Positions 1 to 10,258 of a DNA stretch of 64,000 nucleotides are shown one piece after another. The stretch's first letter is position 1. Every line of letters begins with the position of its first letter. The stretch comes from Ostreococcus lucimarinus CCE9901 (Eukaryota > Chlorophyta > Mamiellophyceae > Mamiellales > Bathycoccaceae). The DNA lies in NCBI RefSeq assembly GCF_000092065.1, contig NC_009358.1:558001-622000 (forward strand), written 5' to 3'. Both the position numbers and the translations under genes were made by a program. A model generated the notes under the pieces. It was given only the letters and a program-made list of their open reading frames with translations. It searched no databases and was not told the origin of the DNA.

Positions 1-514
1 GCACGCCGTCACCGCGCGCATTCGCGTCGTCGTCGCCTAAAATCTCATTCGCCGCGTGAAAATCCTTCGTCGAGCCCGCGCTCGCGGCGCGCTCCGCGCG
101 CGTCAACGCGTACCCCTCACCCGCGATCGTCCACGCGTTCTCGATCCCCGTCGACGACAGCGCGTCCATAAAAATCATCTTCTGCGCCGTCGTCATTCCC
201 GCGAGCTCCTCGCGGACGTACGACGACGCGCGCGTCGCGCTCGCGCTCAGCGCCGCGACGTCGTAGCAATTCACCACCGCCGCCAATCGCTCGGCGCGTT
301 CGCGCCCGTCCTCGTCCTCGTCCTCGTCATCGTCCTCGTCATCGCGTTCGCGCGACGTCGACGCGTCCGTCGCGCGCCGCGCGTGCCGCGCGCGCGCGCC
401 GCGCGCCGCGCGCGCGCATCGCGTCGACATCGCGCGCGCGCGCGACCGCGCATCGCCGCGTCCGTCGCGCGCGTCCGGCGCGCGCGACGCGACGCGCGCG
501 TCCACGGAAAACAT
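1..514 (-). CDS. Hypothetical protein, N-terminal part (runs off the window)
   Basis: An open minus-strand frame runs from an ATG at 514 to the window edge without a stop, giving about 171 residues. The first ~60 residues are Arg/Ala-rich and could be a targeting peptide. They are followed by an acidic Asp/Glu run and then an ordinary protein-like stretch containing [18 protein letters not shown] and [21 protein letters not shown] do not recognise the family. The frame points away from the SecA gene, so the two probably share the ~200-bp GC-rich gap at 515-716. The C-terminus lies outside the window. Start choice is uncertain because several frames are open in this GC-rich stretch. Confidence 0.55.
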   Translation of the reverse strand, partial: MFSVDARVASRAPDARDGRGDARSRARAMSTRCARAARGARARHARRATDASTSRERDDEDDDEDEDEDGRERAERLAAVVNCYDVAALSASATRASSYVREELAGMTTAQKMIFMDALSSTGIENAWTIAGEGYALTRAERAASAGSTKDFHAANEILGDDDANARGDGV

Positions 515-716
515 CGCACCGCGACGCGTCGCGCGCGATCGCGCGCGTCGCGTCGCGCGCGCGCGCGCGTGTGATGCGCGCGTCGCGTACTGTTTACCCA
601 TACGCGCCCCGTCGACGTGGCATCGCGCGCGCCCTCTTATCCGCACACGCGCGCGCGCCGACGACCGCGCGCACGCCGACGACGGCGCGACACGACCGCG
701 CGCGACGCACTCGACG

Positions 717-3683
717 ATGTCGCGCGCGCTCGGCGCGACCGCGCGCGCGATGCGCGGCGAACGCGCGCGCATCGGCGCCGACGTCGAAGGACTGCGCCGC
801 CGCGGCGGACGGGACGCGACGCGCGGCGCGCGACGCGCGGCGCGCGGGACGCCGACGCGCGCGATGTTCGCGGGATTCGAAAAGATGCTCAAGGGTGACC
901 CGTCGGAGAAGACGAAGAAGCGGTACCAGGCGCGCGTGGACGCGGTGAACGCGCTCGGGGCGAGGACGAAGGCGCTGAGCGACGACGAGCTGCGGGCGAA
1001 GACGGAGGAATTCCGCGAGCGATTGCGACGAGGCGAGAGCGAGGACGATTTACTCGTCGAGGCGTTCGCGGTGGTTCGAGAGGCGGCGGATCGCGTGCTC
1101 GGGCTGCGGCCGTTCGACGTGCAACTCATCGGGGGGATGATTTTGCACGAAGGGCAAATCGCGGAGATGCGCACGGGGGAGGGGAAGACGCTGGTGTCGG
1201 CGTTGCCGGCGTATTTGAACGCGCTGAGCGGGAAGGGCGTGCACGTGGTGACGGTGAACGATTACTTGGCGAGAAGAGACGCGGAGTGGATCGGGCAGAT
1301 TCATAAGTTTCTCGGGATGACGTGCGGGTTGATCCAGGCGGGCATGGCGGAGGAGGAGCGACGAGTCGGGTACGGAAGTGACGTGACGTACGTCACAAAT
1401 TCCGAGCTCGGGTTCGATTACCTGCGCGACAACTTGGCGCAAAACACCGGGGAGCTGGTGCAGCGCGATTTCAACTTTTGTATCATCGATGAGGTTGATT
1501 CCATTCTCATCGACGAGGCGCGAACGCCGCTCATCATCTCCGGCGTGGCGGATAAGCCGAGCGAACGCTACATTCAAGCCGCAAAGATTGCAGACGCCTT
1601 CGAGAAAGACTACCACTACAAAGTCGACGAAAAGCAAAAGAGCGTGTTGTTGAGCGAAGAAGGTTACGAAGCGGCGGAAGACTTGTTGCAAGTGACGGAT
1701 TTGTACGATCCGCGCACGCAGTGGGCGTTGTACATCATCAACGCCATCAAGGCTAAGGAACTCCAAAAACGCGACGTCAACTACATTGTTCGTGGCCAAG
1801 AAATTATCATCGTCGATGAGTTCTCTGGCCGTACTATGCAGGGACGTCGATGGTCCGATGGTTTACACCAAGCCGTCGAAGCCAAGGAAGGGGTGACGAT
1901 TCAAAACGAAACAGTCACCATCGCCTCGGTGACGTACCAAGCCTTCTTCAAGTCCTACCCCAAGCTCGGTGGTATGACCGGTACCGCCGAAACGGAGATC
2001 ACCGAGTTCAGTAACATTTACGAGCTCGAAGTCGCGGTCGTGCCGACAAACCGACCGGTCTCGCGGGAGGATTCCACCGACGTCGTCTTCCGCTCGGAAA
2101 CCGGCAAGTGGAACGCCGTGCGCAAGGAAATCTCGCGCATGCACAAAAAGGGACGGCCCGTGCTCGTCGGTACCACTTCGGTCGAGCGTTCGGAGCAAAT
2201 CGCAGAACTTCTCGACGAAGACGGCATTCCGTACGAGTTGCTCAACGCCAAGCCGGAGAACGTCGAGCGGGAGTCTGAAATTGTCGCTCAGTCGGGCCGC
2301 AAAGGGGCGGTGACCATCGCCACCAACATGGCTGGTCGCGGTACGGATATTCTTTTGGGCGGTAACGCCGAATTCATGGCGCGTCTTCGCGTTCGTGAGT
2401 CGCTCATGCAGCGCGTCGTCATGCCCGAGGACGGCGAAATCGCTTTCGAAAAGAAAGGGAACCTCGCCAAGTCGGGCGGGAACAAGTGGGCCGTCAAGGA
2501 AGGCTTGTATCCGTGCGAGCTCTCCGCGGAAACCGCGAAGATGCTCGGCGAAGCCGTCGACACTGCGTGCTCGGTGTGGGGCGATCGATCTCTCGAGGCT
2601 CTCGATGCTGAGGAACGCTTGTCCTTCGCGTGCGAAAAGGGTCCGTCCGAAGACGAAGCCATTCTCGCGCTACGCAAGGTGTTCAACGCGATTGAAGCCG
2701 AATACAAGGTGTACACGAGCGCTGAAAAGAAGGAAGTCCTCGGGCTCGGTGGCCTGCACGTGGTCGGCACTGAGAGACACGAGTCGCGTCGCGTTGATAA
2801 CCAGCTCCGAGGTCGCTCAGGCCGTCAAGGGGATCCGGGAAGCACGCGATATTTCTTGTCACTGGAGGATAACCTCTTCCGCATCTTCGGCGGCGATCGC
2901 ATTCAAGCGTTGATGAGCGCTTTCCGAGTTGAGGACATGCCTATCGAGTCCGGCATGCTCACGAACTCCTTGGATGAAGCCCAAAAGAAGGTTGAACGTT
3001 ACTTTTACGATATTCGTAAGCAGCTGTTCGACTACGACGCCGTTTTGAACTCGCAGCGTGAAAAGGTTTACTTCGAACGCCGCCGAGCGCTCACCGCGAG
3101 CAGAGAGCAACTCCAAGAACAAATGCTTGAATACGCCGAGCTTACCATCGATGACATCGTGAACGCTAATATCGATACGTCGGAGCCTGTGTCCGAGTGG
3201 CCGCTTGAAGGACTCGTCGGCAAGTTGCGACAATACTGCTACTACTTCGGCGAAATCGATGAGAGCGACATTCGCCCCATCGCGGAGAAGGGTGGCGTCA
3301 ACGCATTGCGCAATTTCCTCGTCAAGAAGGGTCAGGATGCATACATGACCAAATGCGGCGAAGTTGAGGCTACCGAAGCGGGGCTGATGATGGAAGCGGA
3401 GCGCTTCTTCATTTTGTCGCAAACCGACAATTTGTGGAAGCAACACTTGCAGGCTATCAAGTTTGTGCAACAAGCTGTCGGCTTGCGCGGTTACGCTCAA
3501 AAGGATCCTCTCATCGAATACAAGCTTGAAGGCTTCAACCTCTACACAGAGATGATGGCGCAAATCAGACGCAACGTCATCTACTCTGTGTACATGTTCC
3601 AACCGCAGCGTTTAGAACAAAAGGAAGAGGCAGAACTCGTCGGTGCGGGAGGCGATCAGAAGCCGAACTCGCGCAAAAAGTGA
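717..3683 (+). CDS. secA: Preprotein translocase subunit SecA, plastid type
   Basis: A 988-residue ATPase that drives precursor proteins through the thylakoid Sec translocon. A basic Arg/Ala/Thr-rich leader of ~50 residues looks like a plastid transit peptide and ends just before [16 protein letters not shown], where bacterial and plastid SecA proteins begin. The Walker A motif MRTGEGKT is at about residues 151-158 and the DEVD Walker B near residue 257. The helicase motifs [13 protein letters not shown] and [14 protein letters not shown] lie further on, followed by the helical wing and scaffold region. The C-terminus ends in a short polar Lys/Arg tail with no SecB-binding zinc motif, as expected for a plastid copy. 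No intron is needed. The start at 717 is the first in-frame ATG giving a leader; 864 is a possible internal alternative. Confidence 0.96.
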   Translation: MSRALGATARAMRGERARIGADVEGLRRRGGRDATRGARRAARGTPTRAMFAGFEKMLKGDPSEKTKKRYQARVDAVNALGARTKALSDDELRAKTEEFRERLRRGESEDDLLVEAFAVVREAADRVLGLRPFDVQLIGGMILHEGQIAEMRTGEGKTLVSALPAYLNALSGKGVHVVTVNDYLARRDAEWIGQIHKFLGMTCGLIQAGMAEEERRVGYGSDVTYVTNSELGFDYLRDNLAQNTGELVQRDFNFCIIDEVDSILIDEARTPLIISGVADKPSERYIQAAKIADAFEKDYHYKVDEKQKSVLLSEEGYEAAEDLLQVTDLYDPRTQWALYIINAIKAKELQKRDVNYIVRGQEIIIVDEFSGRTMQGRRWSDGLHQAVEAKEGVTIQNETVTIASVTYQAFFKSYPKLGGMTGTAETEITEFSNIYELEVAVVPTNRPVSREDSTDVVFRSETGKWNAVRKEISRMHKKGRPVLVGTTSVERSEQIAELLDEDGIPYELLNAKPENVERESEIVAQSGRKGAVTIATNMAGRGTDILLGGNAEFMARLRVRESLMQRVVMPEDGEIAFEKKGNLAKSGGNKWAVKEGLYPCELSAETAKMLGEAVDTACSVWGDRSLEALDAEERLSFACEKGPSEDEAILALRKVFNAIEAEYKVYTSAEKKEVLGLGGLHVVGTERHESRRVDNQLRGRSGRQGDPGSTRYFLSLEDNLFRIFGGDRIQALMSAFRVEDMPIESGMLTNSLDEAQKKVERYFYDIRKQLFDYDAVLNSQREKVYFERRRALTASREQLQEQMLEYAELTIDDIVNANIDTSEPVSEWPLEGLVGKLRQYCYYFGEIDESDIRPIAEKGGVNALRNFLVKKGQDAYMTKCGEVEATEAGLMMEAERFFILSQTDNLWKQHLQAIKFVQQAVGLRGYAQKDPLIEYKLEGFNLYTEMMAQIRRNVIYSVYMFQPQRLEQKEEAELVGAGGDQKPNSRKK

Positions 3684-3748
3684 GCGCCAACGAAAACCCG
3701 AATGAATGAATTGTAGTGCTACGAACGAAATAACTAAAATACAAGCTG

Positions 3749-5650
3749 CTAATCAGTCTTGCGCATCACCGTCGAGTCGTCGCTGGCGAGCAAAATCTTG
3801 AGTTTGCGACTAATTTCTACGATTGCCTCGCGGCGCTTTTCTACAATCGGCGCGTTGGGATTTTCGTCCCTCTTCTTCTCTTCGTCGTCGTCACACGCAC
3901 TGCCGTGCGCGTGCTCATCACGGGCGCGGGCCATGGTCGTGATAACGTCGACGACGTTTGCGTTGAGTGACTTGAGTGATGTCGTCACGTGTCCCTCATG
4001 TTTGAAAAGTTGTCGGCCACTCGCCTTTGCCGCTCGCTCGCTCGCTCGGGTTAGCAATAACCCGTCTCTTAACGCGTGCACGCTAGCTTCGTCGTCGAGT
4101 GTCGACGCAAATCTATCGAGACATTTCGCAAGATGTGACTCGGCATCTGGATCCCGCAACGCAATCTTCCACATTGCCCCGTGCATCGCGAACGTCCCGT
4201 CAAACGAGAACTCGGCGCCAGCCAAAGCCGTGCGCACACCTGAGACGCGACTGACGAACTCGTACACTCCATCGCACGCGAGCGTCGATAGCAGCAATGC
4301 TCGTCGAACGGTTTCAGCAAGCGGCGATCGATGTAAAGCGATGAAGATGTTCACTAGTGCTCGTAAACATCCAGTGCGCAGCAATCTTTCGCCCACATCC
4401 TTCACGACGACGGCGTTCGCATTTGTGGTGTAAAACGCGAGCAATAATGCGCTCAAACCGACTGTGTCCTGCCAATCTGGATCTTCCTTGCGTGCATCCA
4501 TGACGCGCAGACTGTGCTCTAAAGTCTTCGTTACGACTGGGATTGCTCGGTGCACGTGTGCCCAAAGTTTACTTCTTGCCGAGGAAGCGCTGTTCTCCCC
4601 TTCGCCAAGTGCCTGTACACCCATCGTCTCTGCGCCGAGGCGCAAGCACAAATACGCCAACAGCTCCAACGCAATTCGGTGATCTTCAGTCTGCTCGTCC
4701 ATCGCGTCGCTCTGTGCGAACTTGAGCGCATCAAGCGCGCGCGTCAAGCCCGCTTCGACGCCCAACTTGCCGCCCGCCGCGATGGCCCATCGCTCGCGCA
4801 GCGCGCGCAAGGGAATCGTTCGTAGCGCGCGCCTTTCGACGTCGCACGACGCGCACATCGCCTCGAATAAGTCCATCAATCCCGATGCGACGTCGAGGCG
4901 TTCCCAATCGGAATTCACTCCCACATTCGTCGACGTAGCGCCGACGCGCGCCGGCAGCAACTCGCTCATCAGACCGCGCAACTTGGCGTTCACGACCTCT
5001 CGTTTCGACATTTTCGCGTAACGCGCGTCATCTTTAACGGGCGAAAACCACGAGACGGTAGATTCCACCGGCTCCCACGCGTCGTCGTCGTCATCGCCAT
5101 CTTCCCGAGGTTCCGAGACGATCGGCGCGTTCGCCGTCGCGCCGTTCGCGCCGTTCGCGAGCGTCTCGCGCGGCGCCTCCGCCTCCGTCTCCGCCTCCGC
5201 CTCGTGCTCCTCCGGCGCGTACGCCCGGAGCGCCTCGAACGCATCGTCATCGCTCATGCGCATCACCGCGCGCGGCACCTCGACGTACACCACCGCCCGC
5301 AAGTTCCGAAACGCGTCGCCGCGCGCGTCGTCGCCGTCCTCCCCATCGTCCCTCGCGTCGCTCGCGCCGCCTCCCTCTCGCGCGTTCCGCGCCAGCGCCC
5401 GCGTCAGCGCGAACGGCGTTCGCGCGAGCCCGCCGTCCGCGCGCGCGGCGTCGCGCATCGCCGCCGCGAGCGCGCGCACTTCGTCGTCGCTCACCAGCGG
5501 ATAATCGAATCCCAACTTTTCGTGCGCCTCCCTCGCGAGCGCCGCGCGGCTCGCGCCGTCGCGCGCGTTCGAGGCGTTCGGGCGCGCGTTCGCCGTCCTC
5601 ACCGCGTCCTCGAGCGCGCGCGCGATCGACGACGCCGTCGCGGCGTCCAT
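3749..5650 (-). CDS. Conserved hypothetical protein, helical repeat-like C-terminal half
   Basis: A 633-residue protein of unknown function. The N-terminal ~200 residues are Ala/Arg/Asp/Glu-rich with acidic runs and probable disorder. From about residue 220 (STVSWFSPVKDDARYAKMSK) it becomes a long, mostly helical Leu/Ala-rich region that could be ARM/HEAT-like, but I cannot assign a family. The C-terminus is charged and ends in VMRKTD. The frame also stays open to an ATG at 5746, but that would overlap ISY1 exon 1 at 5732-5758. I therefore chose the ATG at 5650, which leaves an 81-bp divergent promoter shared with ISY1. It converges on SecA with only 65 bp between the stop codons. Confidence 0.75.
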   Translation of the reverse strand: MDAATASSIARALEDAVRTANARPNASNARDGASRAALAREAHEKLGFDYPLVSDDEVRALAAAMRDAARADGGLARTPFALTRALARNAREGGGASDARDDGEDGDDARGDAFRNLRAVVYVEVPRAVMRMSDDDAFEALRAYAPEEHEAEAETEAEAPRETLANGANGATANAPIVSEPREDGDDDDDAWEPVESTVSWFSPVKDDARYAKMSKREVVNAKLRGLMSELLPARVGATSTNVGVNSDWERLDVASGLMDLFEAMCASCDVERRALRTIPLRALRERWAIAAGGKLGVEAGLTRALDALKFAQSDAMDEQTEDHRIALELLAYLCLRLGAETMGVQALGEGENSASSARSKLWAHVHRAIPVVTKTLEHSLRVMDARKEDPDWQDTVGLSALLLAFYTTNANAVVVKDVGERLLRTGCLRALVNIFIALHRSPLAETVRRALLLSTLACDGVYEFVSRVSGVRTALAGAEFSFDGTFAMHGAMWKIALRDPDAESHLAKCLDRFASTLDDEASVHALRDGLLLTRASERAAKASGRQLFKHEGHVTTSLKSLNANVVDVITTMARARDEHAHGSACDDDEEKKRDENPNAPIVEKRREAIVEISRKLKILLASDDSTVMRKTD

Positions 5651-5731
5651 CGCGCGCGCGAGTGCCGCCGCCGCACACGACGACGCCGCGACCGCACCGC
5701 GCGCGCGACCGGCGACGCGCGCGACGACGCC

Positions 5732-6684
5732 ATGGCGCGGAATCAAGAGAAGGCGAATGTGCGTCGATCGGCGGGCGCGCGCGGCGGGCGCGACGCGCGC
5801 GCGAGCGCGCGCGCGACGCGCGCGACTTAGGTTGAAGGCGCGAACGAACGAACGAACGACTGACGACGACGACGACGACGACGACGCGCGCGCAGGGGAT
5901 GTTTAACAAGTGGACGAGCGGGAAACAAGACGCGCTGCGCGGATCGGTGTCGCGCTCGCGGCCGTTTCACACGCACGCGGCGAAAGACCTGAACGAGGCG
6001 GATCGGTGGCGGAGCGACGTGCTGCGCGACGTCGGAAGAAAAGTGATGGAGATTCAGAACGCTGGTTTAGGGGAACATAAGATTCGAGACTTGAACGATG
6101 AGATAAATCAGTTGTTGAAGGAGAAGTGGCAGTGGGAGATGCGAATCATCGAGCTCGGGGGGCCGAATTACATCGCGTCGGCGCCGAAGGTGGAGGACGC
6201 CGACGGCGGCGCGGTGCAACCGCCGGGGACGGCGGGCGATAGGAAGGCGTACAAATACTTCGGTGCGGCGAAGAATTTACCGGGAGTGAAGGAATTGTTC
6301 GAGGCGCCCGTGACGAAGGCGGTGCGTCGAACGCGACACCAGATGAACCTACACATCGATAGCGGATATTACGGCTTCCGGGACGAGGAGGACGGCGTGT
6401 TGCTCAAAGACGAAGCTGAAGCCGAGCAGCAGCTGCAAGCGGCGGCGATCGAGCAGTACGAGACGGAACAAAAACTACGTGAGCTCGAAGGCGGCGGTGG
6501 TACGCGCAAAAAGGCGAGCACCGTCGCGGACGCGGGCCGACAATTCGTCGCGCACGTGCCGCTCGTGGACGAGGCCGATATCGAGCGAGAAGTGCTGAAC
6601 CGCAAAAAGCAGGAACTGTTGGCCAAGTACGTCAGCGAGGATCTTCAGGCGCAGGAGGCGAGCGCAAAGACGATGCTGCATTGA
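5732..6684 (+). CDS. ISY1: Pre-mRNA splicing factor ISY1 (two exons)
   Basis: A component of the NineTeen/Prp19-associated spliceosome that affects splicing fidelity. Exon 1 is only 27 nt (5732-5758) and encodes MARNQEKAN, the invariant Isy1 start. The intron is 5759-5895 (137 nt; donor GTGCGT, CTGAC branch motif at 5860-5864, acceptor CAG). Exon 2 is 5896-6684 and continues GMFNKWTSGKQDALRG. The joined product is 271 residues and includes the family hallmarks GLGEHKIRDLNDEINQLL and IELGGPNY. The C-terminal part is charged coiled coil, ending before the end of metazoan homologues. Reading only the open frame from 5899 would lose the conserved MARN start. Confidence 0.95.
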
Positions 6685-6881
6685 GTCCCAACCGCGATTA
6701 GCCACGCAGTGGGTCTCCTTTCCTAGTAACAACCGTGTAAATTTGAAACGCGCGTCGCGCTGACAGAAACACTCCGTCGGACCGCGCGCGCCTGAGTGCG
6801 CGACGCATCGCCGGCGCGACGTGCGCGTCGCATCGCGCGCGCGCGAACCGACGCGTGCGCCCTCGCGTCGGCCGCGCAGCG

Positions 6882-7952
6882 ATGCCCCGCCCGCCCGGGC
6901 GCCCGCGCAAAGCGACGCACGACGTCGACCTCGCGCGCGATTGTTGGGAGTTCATCTTTCGACGTTTTCTCGACAGCGCCGACCCGGACGTCGCGGTGCC
7001 GTCGCCGCCCGAATGCGAACCGCCGAATGCGAACCGGCTCGTCGAAGTCCTCGGAGGATTCCTAGACGACGATGAGGATGAGCGTTTCTGGCGAAACAGG
7101 CACCAGCACGAAGAGCGGGTGCGTTTCTGGCACAACAGGCGCCAGCACCGCAAGACGACCGCGAAACGCGTGGACTTTGTTCGAACGCAAGCGCGCACGC
7201 TGCTCGCGCTGCCATCGGTGAGCAAGACGTTTAAGGAGGTGTGCGATGAAGGTGGATTGTTTGCGGATATGTGCGATACTTTGTGGGCGCGGGTGAAGCG
7301 ATTGGACGACAGCTTGGAGAATGGGGACAAACAAGCGCCGCCTACGATGACTTCGGCGCAGAAGTTGCGATTGTTTGAGGGCACGGGGTGCCAAAGCTGC
7401 GACAATCATCCGCTCATAAGCTTCAAGTGGGTGTTCTGGGGGTTCGGAGCGCGGCTGTGCCAGAGGTGCATGCGAGTGCGCATGGTGACTGAAGAGGTCC
7501 TACAGAGGGACCCGGATACGCTGCCGGAACACTACCGAGGTTTGCCATTCTCCAGCGATAGATACAGCGCATATGGAAACCCAGCTCCTGGTCGCAAGCT
7601 ATACTGGCGCGCGGACGTGGATGAGCGAAAGTCTGTCACACGCGAGCGTCAAAAACGCCAGCGTGAAGCCGAGGAAAACGAAAAAAAATTGTTAGAGAAG
7701 CGAAAGCGAAAGCAATTCCGCGAGGAAAAGCTTTCTCAGCGCGATGGTGTACGAGAGCAACGGAAGAAGGATATCATTCACATGATGACGACGACTTTCG
7801 ACGTGACTGAGGCGCAACTAGAAACGAGCGTATCGTATCGCAAGCACATCGCGATGGCGCGCCCGTTGACTGCGAGATTTCATCGCACGCACATGAGACA
7901 GATTTTAGATGAGCTTCCCGAGGAATGCCGAAGAAGACGACGCAAGAACTGA
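6882..7952 (+). CDS. F-box-like protein with Cys-pair motif and internal duplication
   Basis: A 356-residue protein. It begins with PRPPGRPRK, an AT-hook-like basic stretch, followed by an F-box-like helical segment (DCWEFIFRRFLD) and later ALPSVSKTFKEVCDE, typical of F-box proteins of small algae. A central CQSC...CQRC pair could bind zinc (about residues 172-205). The C-terminal third is a long charged Lys/Arg/Glu helix. Residues around 68-90 contain a short tandem duplication (ERFWRNRHQH then VRFWHNRRQH). An upstream in-frame ATG at 6855 would add nine residues. The assignment to the F-box class is by general resemblance only; substrate and partners are unknown. Confidence 0.65.
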   Translation: MPRPPGRPRKATHDVDLARDCWEFIFRRFLDSADPDVAVPSPPECEPPNANRLVEVLGGFLDDDEDERFWRNRHQHEERVRFWHNRRQHRKTTAKRVDFVRTQARTLLALPSVSKTFKEVCDEGGLFADMCDTLWARVKRLDDSLENGDKQAPPTMTSAQKLRLFEGTGCQSCDNHPLISFKWVFWGFGARLCQRCMRVRMVTEEVLQRDPDTLPEHYRGLPFSSDRYSAYGNPAPGRKLYWRADVDERKSVTRERQKRQREAEENEKKLLEKRKRKQFREEKLSQRDGVREQRKKDIIHMMTTTFDVTEAQLETSVSYRKHIAMARPLTARFHRTHMRQILDELPEECRRRRRKN

Positions 7953-7982
7953 AAAGGAATCGCAAATGTAACAAATCAAATT

Positions 7983-9233
7983 CTACGCCAGACCAGCCAA
8001 ACAATCAATGAGTAACGTGTAGCCCTCCGGAACGTCTTCGCCGTGATGCACCGCGCTTGCAATAACAGCTAATTCGTTGATATCGATGTGCTTCGCCAAG
8101 AACAAGAGTAAGTGGAAATCGCGCAATCGTTCTCCGTACGGTTTGTCTTTGCGCAATGCGTCCTTTAAATCGTCGACGGTTTGCACGGGATGCAAACGGT
8201 TCTCGACGGGAAACGTAGTTGAAATCGCGCCTTCGTGGTCCAAGATCGGCACGGTGACGAGAAACATGTCGTTATCAACTGCATTCACGTCGTTGATGCT
8301 CGGACCGTCACGCACGATGACCTCGTTCGTGAGCTTGGATACTCCCTTCAACTCGTCTCCATCCTCGTCGACGCCGCACTCACCGGTGAACCAACCACGC
8401 TCCTGAACCTTCATCGCCGCATCACTCAGCTGAAATGCCTCGAAAGACACCTGCCAGTTGTCGTCTTCGTCTTCGAACGTGCTCACCACGGCGGTGACAA
8501 ACTCCTTGCCGAACTTTGACTGCAACCGCGCGACGCGCGACACCTCTCTCGCGCTCAGCGTAAAGTCGCGTTCATCCTTCGGCGTACTGATTATGCACCC
8601 CACACGGATCATTCCCAACGCACCCGCGAGCGCGTCCGCCTTTTCATCCTCGAGCGTGTCTTCCAACACCTCCACATCTTCCTCTGTGCCCTCTTGCTCT
8701 GGCTCGTAAATCGCGTCCACCCGAGTCTTCCCGTCGTCGTCTCGCGCGCCGTACAACCATCCGAACCTCACCTGTTTAAATCCCAACGTATAATTCACGT
8801 AGCTCTGAAACACATTCGCCGCGTTCGCATCGAACGACACGCTCACGCAGTGCGGCGCCTCTTGCCTTTCGATCCGTACTTGCGCCGCGATCATGTCGTC
8901 GACGGTCATCTTTCGTCCCGTGAGTCCTCTCGCCGCGTCCCGCACCGCCGCCGTCGTCTTCGTCGGCTCTCTTTCGCACCCATACATCAAGTGTACCACC
9001 GCCCCGTTCGTGTCGATTCCGCACGACGCGATCTTCGCCCTTCCGTTCGCCATATCTTTGAATTCTTCCGGTGTTTTGCTCGTCAGCACATCGAGCGACG
9101 TCGAGAGAATCTGCTCGTCTTTCGGCACTTTCAGCTCGGTTTCGAGGATTTCTTTGAGTTTCGCGACGGTGATGTCGGAGGAAGGGACCGTGATGCGTTC
9201 GGTACCGTCGCGCGTGCGCACGCGGACGATCAT
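7983..9233 (-). CDS. NPL4: NPL4, cofactor of CDC48/p97 in ubiquitin-dependent extraction
   Basis: A 416-residue homologue of plant-type NPL4, which with UFD1 delivers ubiquitinated substrates to the CDC48 ATPase in ER-associated and nuclear degradation. Residues 1-80 form a ubiquitin-like domain (MIVRVRTRDGTERITVPS). The NPL4 signature follows: MTVDDMIAAQVRIERQEAPH, then an MPN-like domain with YEPEQEGTEEDVEVLEDT, LGMIRVGCIIS and VSFEAFQLSDAAMKV. The length matches plant NPL4 (~410 residues), and I see no CxxC zinc-finger pairs. It starts at the only ATG that yields the complete ubiquitin-like fold. It is followed downstream in the same orientation by nothing close; its stop faces the F-box-like gene's stop with 30 bp between. 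Confidence 0.95.
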   Translation of the reverse strand: MIVRVRTRDGTERITVPSSDITVAKLKEILETELKVPKDEQILSTSLDVLTSKTPEEFKDMANGRAKIASCGIDTNGAVVHLMYGCEREPTKTTAAVRDAARGLTGRKMTVDDMIAAQVRIERQEAPHCVSVSFDANAANVFQSYVNYTLGFKQVRFGWLYGARDDDGKTRVDAIYEPEQEGTEEDVEVLEDTLEDEKADALAGALGMIRVGCIISTPKDERDFTLSAREVSRVARLQSKFGKEFVTAVVSTFEDEDDNWQVSFEAFQLSDAAMKVQERGWFTGECGVDEDGDELKGVSKLTNEVIVRDGPSINDVNAVDNDMFLVTVPILDHEGAISTTFPVENRLHPVQTVDDLKDALRKDKPYGERLRDFHLLLFLAKHIDINELAVIASAVHHGEDVPEGYTLLIDCLAGLA

Positions 9234-9338
9234 GGCGCGCGCGCGAGGGCGATGATGCGTCGATGTGTGGCGTTGGCAGCGCTTTCGGTTGGTTGGCCGC
9301 GCGCGAGCGAAGCGTTGATTTTTAAAGTAGACGTCGGA

Positions 9339-9878
9339 TTACTTGACGAGATCGGTCCAGTCGTCGGTGCCGCGCAAATCGTCGACGTACTTGTCGACGT
9401 CCTTGATCCCTTTGTGAATCGCAGTGGCGGTGTGAATGGCTTCGTACGGGTCGCGCGGCGCGGGATCGAGCAAGGCCAGCGTGCATCGCCAGTGGGGAAA
9501 CTTTTCGAGCCAACGCGGGATGTTGAATTTCGCGAGCGTATCGCGATCGTCGATGGACACGTCCTGACCGACGTGCTCGCGACCGATGACGTTATCGAAC
9601 CAACGCAAGCAGAGCTCGTGCGCGGGAACGCCAGCCTTGGCCGCGAGCTTCCGCTTGACGTCCGCGGCGGTGTCCGCGCCGTCCGCGTCGACTTCGATCT
9701 CGTGCGTCTCCATCAAGTGCGCCAAGCTCGGCACGTTCGCGCTCGCGTGCGTGATTCGCAACCCAAGCGTGATCGTTCGTCGTTCGTTCGCCGTCACCGG
9801 CGCATCCGTCGTCGCCGTCGTCGTCGTCGACGCGTCTCGGTCGACATCGGCGTCGTCGGTTTTTTCCTCCGCAGTCAT
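9339..9878 (-). CDS. Ubiquitin-like domain protein, plant-lineage hypothetical
   Basis: A 179-residue protein with a Thr/Asp-rich N-terminal ~30 residues and then a beta-grasp-like region (ITLGLRITHASANVPSLAHL, ADVKRKLAAKAGVPAHELCL, IGREHVGQDVSIDDRDTLAK) that resembles ubiquitin-like folds. The C-terminal half has WLEKFPHWRCTLALLDP and ends in DDWTDLVK. No glycine-glycine end is present, so it is not a conjugated modifier but could be an adaptor domain. It is encoded just upstream of NPL4 in the same direction with a ~105-bp gap, and faces the BAR-like gene across a 380-bp divergent region. Confidence 0.7.
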   Translation of the reverse strand: MTAEEKTDDADVDRDASTTTTATTDAPVTANERRTITLGLRITHASANVPSLAHLMETHEIEVDADGADTAADVKRKLAAKAGVPAHELCLRWFDNVIGREHVGQDVSIDDRDTLAKFNIPRWLEKFPHWRCTLALLDPAPRDPYEAIHTATAIHKGIKDVDKYVDDLRGTDDWTDLVK

Positions 9879-10258
9879 CGTTCGCGCGAGTCCTCGCGTC
9901 TCTATCGCTCGCGCGCGTCCGCGCGTCGCCGCGATGCGTCGTATTTATTTCTTCCGCGCGCGCGATCGAGTCGCCGGCGCCGCGCGAGCCGTCGTCGCGC
10001 GGTCGCGCGCGTCGCGGTGTGTCGTCTCCGCAAGCGTTTTTTTTTACGTTTTCCACGCGGAGACGACGCGGTCGGTCTCGACCGACGCTCGACCGCACTG
10101 ACGCGCGCACCGACGCGCACTCGCGACGAACGCGCGACGGACGATCGCCGGCGGCGCGAAAACGCGACTCGCGCGTCGTTTACGCGCGCGCGCGCGGACG
10201 GGCGACGCGCGCGGGCGACGCGCGCGCGCATCCACGTGGCGGATTCGGAACCTTCGGA
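9879..10258. promoter_or_regulatory. Divergent intergenic region with T9 tract
   Basis: A 380-bp GC-rich gap between the starts of the ubiquitin-like gene (minus) and the BAR-like gene (plus). It contains a run of nine T residues at 10037-10045 preceded by CAAGCG, a strong contrast with the GCG-rich surroundings. A nearly identical CGAGCG-T9 element occurs in another divergent region at 26902-26916. Poly(dA:dT) tracts exclude nucleosomes in many eukaryotic promoters; a promoter role here is inferred from position only. Confidence 0.4.

Noticed and set aside
1-720. Plus-strand Arg-rich frames in the first 700 bp
   Set aside because: Composed almost only of Arg/Ala codons from GCG repeats and overlapping the better minus-strand frame.
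5204-5830. 208-residue plus-strand frame ending with MARNQEKAN
   Set aside because: Only the last part is real (ISY1 exon 1 at 5732-5758); upstream is antisense to the unknown gene at 3749-5650.
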